Shown here: one piece after another, positions 61,000-64,000 of the stretch
Layout of the letters: each line of letters starts with the position of its first letter
Position numbering within the stretch: position 1 is the stretch's first letter
Assembly: GCA_947095585.1 (NCBI GenBank)
Contig: OX352765.1
Coordinates: 65,783,425 to 65,847,424, forward strand
Direction: 5' to 3'
Length of the DNA stretch: 64,000 nt
From: Nephrocerus scutellatus
Lineage: Eukaryota; Arthropoda; Insecta; Diptera; Pipunculidae
The notes under the pieces: model-generated
What the model was told of the DNA's origin: nothing
The model's input: only the letters and a program-made list of their open reading frames with translations
The model's database searches: none
Program-made: the position numbers and the translations under genes

Positions 61000-61923
61000 A
61001 AATTCTCTATATTAACTTCACTTGCCCGTGGGTCGTCGGTCGGTGGTCGGTCGGTCGTCGGTCGGTCGTCGGTCGTCGGTCGGTCGTCTGTCGTGGATTC
61101 TTGCGATCAATTTTTAACCCACTTCCCATGGCCCGATTTTATTGAAATTTTGCACACATGTGTATTTCCGGAGACAACACTTTCTATTAAATTTTGTGGC
61201 CCCTCGGGCTGCGGGGTCGGGGGGCTCCCAAACAAAAATTTTAAAAAATTTACCCGATTTTCTTCAAATTTTACACACATGTGTATACCCAATAAACAAT
61301 ACTTTTTCGAAAATTTGGTAGTGATCGGGTCCCGGGTTCGGCCGCAAGGCCCTTATACATTTTTTAAATATCTGTACTGGCATCAGATATTCGTCGCCGT
61401 TTATGGACTTTGTGCGGTGTGTGCTGCGCAGTCGGCTGCGCTGCATGGTTTTGGTGGTGGTGGAGAGAGAGAGAGAAATCTTAGCGCACGCACAAATGAA
61501 CCCAGCAAATGAAACGAGACATACATGTTTTATGCTTACTTCAACTTACATTTTTATTATATACTGAATTGTATTTTTATTGATGTCGTTTTTTTTTGTT
61601 GTCGATATCAACTTACAGATAGAACAACAAGTTTTCACAATATTCTGTCATTTGGCGTTTTCATAAATTAGTTCAGAGCAGTCAAAGAGTTCTCAAGATA
61701 AATGTTCGTGTTTCTTATTTGCTCAGAGTATGAGCGTGCTCTAAGTGCTCAGAATAAAATGATCTGAGCTTTTTCAATTTTAACATCTGATGTCAAATGT
61801 TTGTTTCGATGATTTTCTTCTACAATAAAAAAAAATGGCCCAGGATCGAGGGGCTCCCATATCAATTTCTGCGATTAGAGAATTTAGATGAAAAATTTTA
61901 ATTTTTATGGGTTGTTTTTTTTT
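61000..61923 (+). mobile_element. dispersed repeat R-A, full copy 2
   Basis: Same start (AAATTCTCTATATTAACTTCAC) and end (TTTTTATGGGTTGTTTTTTT) as 44757-45636, with high identity. The simple repeat differs: here TCGGTCGGTCG runs (61028-61092) instead of GTGGGCTTGTGG runs. Confidence 0.8.
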
Positions 61924-62374
61924 AGGTATTAATACAAAAATTGCATCCAAATATAAAACAAAGAAACAATTAAATCACTTGATGTCTATGTATGTGTGTT
62001 GTTTTACTTGTTATTTACTCGAAAATTACAAATCGATTCTGACGTAATACTGTATTAGCTAAGAGCTGGCTACACAGGCGTGGGAATGAAAGTCATTCCA
62101 ATGAACGTAGCTTGCGCCGAAAGTCATTTTTTGTAGTTGGCTTTTGGCGGATTTTCGGTTGAATCAAGCTTTCTCTCTCCAACACACTAAAAACCTACCT
62201 GTTTCGCTGGACATGACTTTCACGTAAGACTAAGCTAAGCTGGTCCTAATTCTGAAATACAGTCACAGACAATCACACTGGCAACGGCAAGACTTTTGTC
62301 TTAATTAAGTTTGTTCTAATGTATATTTTAGCTGCGTTTTTTTGGCAAAATGCACAGGAATAAGAATAGGATAA
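61924..62374. other. no gene recognised
   Basis: Includes a GGAATGAAAGTCATTCC near-palindrome at about 62082. Nothing else identified. Confidence 0.45.
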
Positions 62375-62500
62375 ATTATATTGACTTCGCGTGTCCGTGG
62401 CTGGCTGACTGGCTGTCGGACCAAATCTTGTGATTAATTTTTAACCAACTTCCTAAAGCCAGATTTTATTCAAACTTTCCACACATGTGTATTGACGGCT
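62375..62500 (+). repeat. dispersed repeat R-A, 5' fragment
   Basis: AAATTATATTGACTTCGCGTG, GGCTGGCTGACTGGCTG, TTGTGATTAATTTTTAACC.ACTTCC and GATTTTATTCAAACTTTCCACACATGTGTATT follow the start of 61000-61923, then stop at the LINE end. Confidence 0.75.
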
Positions 62501-64000
62501 TTTTTGAAGGCCTGTAGATTAAAAGATTCGGGAAACATGGAGTCGAACAATTAATTCCACATGTAAGTCACTCTCGGATAAAAGGAGGATTTGAAGAGCT
62601 GGGTTCTACATGAAAGCGGTTTTAAGGCAAATGTATGTTGATTAGACCTGAAACGAGTGTTAACGTTGCTGACAAAAGGACCTTGGACTAGAGAACGGGT
62701 TTCTGGAGAACATCTAACGCTGTAAAATTTGTAGAAAACAGATAAAACTCCTACATTTCGTCTATGCTCCAAAGAATCAAGAGATGATGTAATGGTTACA
62801 TGGTTATCAAACGGATAACTCTGTTCTGAATCTCATCAAGATAAAGCAAATGGGATCTTGGAGCCCCACCCCACACATATGAATTAAATTCTATAATTGA
62901 TCCAAATTAAGTCTTATATAATCCTAATACTTCAGAGGGGGTGAAGTAGAAGTTACAAGGTCTGATGAAACCCAAACATTGACTGTTCGCTTTTTTTTAA
63001 ATTCCATAAATATGTTCCTTCCAAGAAAGTTTACTTGAAACTTTCAAACCTAACATCTTCAGTGAATCTGGTCTTCCAATAGTGGCATCATTATTTGCTG
63101 GTGGCACGTAATGTTGAGTCCTATTAGAACTGCCACAATGAAGAAAGACTTGAATGTTCGACAGAATAGCCTAATTCATCAATTCACGCGAATCAATCAA
63201 GCTCCATGGAAACCGACAACGTTGTATCATGAGCAAATTAATAGATATTGTAAGTTGTACAAGACAACAGGTCATTGATATATATTAAGAAAAGCGTAGG
63301 CGATAAGGATGACCCTTGTGGCACGCCAGCATTGATCCCAAGCGAAGATGGGCAAATAACATTCAATACAACTTGTATTTTGCGGTTACATAAATAATCC
63401 TCAATCCATGCAATGAGAGGTGTCTAAATTGAGCTAACGAATCTTGTTTATAAGACATTCATGCCAATGCTTTGCTTCCAACAATGAGTCATGCACGTCA
63501 TGAGTTCACCCGAAGAGCTATTTTTTCGAAATCCATACTGTACATCGGATAAAAGAGCATTCGTATCTAAATAGCTCATTAGTTTGAATTTAACGATAGA
63601 TTCCATTACCTTCGATAAACCGACAACAGAGCAATAGGGCGGTAGTTTTAGGTGCAGATTTATCACGATTTTTCGGGACAGCTTGAATATTAGCTATTTT
63701 CCAAATTGACGGAAAAACACCTGTCTTCATTGAGAGATTTAACAATTTGCTAAGCGGTTTCGCCAAAGTAGGATGACATCTTTTCAATAATAATGGCAGA
63801 AAACCGTCGGGTCCAGTTGCTTTATTGGAACCACCCGTTATCGGAAATAGATTTTAGACATAACTGGGTCTACATTCGGGAGAATTGGTGGGCTTTGATT
63901 AGATAAAGAAAGGGTAGACGCACAAGCAAAATGCGAAGCTAAGAGGTTAGCTTTCTCAATACCAGTTCTATAATAAATATCATTATGAAATCAAGAAGCA
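62500..64000 (-). mobile_element. CR1/Kiri-like LINE (runs off right end)
   Basis: On - from the right: LAKPLSKLLNLSMKTGVFPSIWKIANIQAVPK and KSAP (63590-63787), VVGLSKVMESIVKFKLMSYL and LSDVQYGFRKNSSSGEL (63448-63666), AGVPQGSSLSPTLFLIYINDL (about 63290-63350), LGLKVSSKLSWKEHI and CNFYFTPSEVLGLYKT (about 62930-63060), VWGGAPRSHLLYLDEIQNRVIRL, and the C-terminal SFYPRVTYMWN (62551-62600). RT order is complete but split by several frameshifts. The endonuclease would lie beyond 64000. Confidence 0.85.

Overview
The window looks like insect heterochromatin-type or otherwise repeat-rich DNA, most likely from a higher fly (Diptera; a tephritid-like genome is a guess). It is AT-rich, has very short introns, and holds errantivirus, Osvaldo-, Mag- and BEL-type LTR retrotransposons, RTE and CR1/Kiri-like LINEs, a tRNA-derived SINE, and hAT, PIF/Harbinger and Tc1/mariner-type MITEs. 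Nearly all the coding capacity belongs to transposable elements (TEs), most of them broken. The one host gene I can defend is a tetraspanin (last three exons, 9533-10151). It is followed, in frame after a TGA stop, by 79 more open codons.

Layout, left to right. (1) 1-4146: a Ty3/gypsy element on + with a SAP-like motif at the start of gag; protease and most of RT are deleted; its 3' LTR is 3419-4146. (2) 4147-about 7770: a 17.6/297-like errantivirus on -, probably interrupted by element 1. (3) 8412-8803: a SINE and a MITE. (4) 9533-10500: the tetraspanin. (5) 10800-13590: a degenerate RTE LINE on +. (6) 13694-24846: a gypsy-like errantivirus on + carrying a stack of later insertions: a LINE fragment, a solo LTR with duplicated target ACCCT, a SINE, a 2.1-kb Mag-clade element with duplicated target GTCAG, and a Harbinger transposon inside env. 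(7) 25653-27682: a hAT transposon with a perfect 8-bp target duplication. (8) 27821-37730: MITEs nested in MITEs, a 564-bp near-perfect palindrome, Harbinger remnants, SINEs, a second RTE copy and a 118-bp tandem array.

(9) 37919-54241: a BEL/Pao element on +. Its pol is split by two TA-target MITEs, and its 3' LTR is split after 9 bp by a 9.2-kb Osvaldo-like Ty3/gypsy element on - (43624-52828). That element has a tRNA-Lys-type primer site, gag, pol and a third ORF with a Ulp1/SENP-like (C48) cysteine protease domain where an env gene would be expected. (10) 54374-59320: a diverged relative of the Osvaldo-like element, also on -, with duplicated target AGTT; it lacks the third ORF and its primer site is deleted. 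(11) 60430-64000: a foldback element, an 0.9-kb dispersed repeat (the same one found in the LTR of the Osvaldo-like element), and a CR1/Kiri-like LINE on - that runs off the right end.

The nesting gives a relative history. The BEL element was hit by the Osvaldo-like element, whose 3' LTR was later hit by the dispersed repeat. The errantivirus was hit by Harbinger, Mag, a solo-LTR family and a SINE. The Mag insertion, with identical target duplications, closely matching LTR ends and an unbroken 466-codon ORF, looks the youngest. The most notable candidates are the Ulp1-type third ORF, the possible stop-codon readthrough of the tetraspanin, and the intact Gag-integrase fusion ORF of the Mag derivative. 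All assignments are by eye from motifs; no database search was run.
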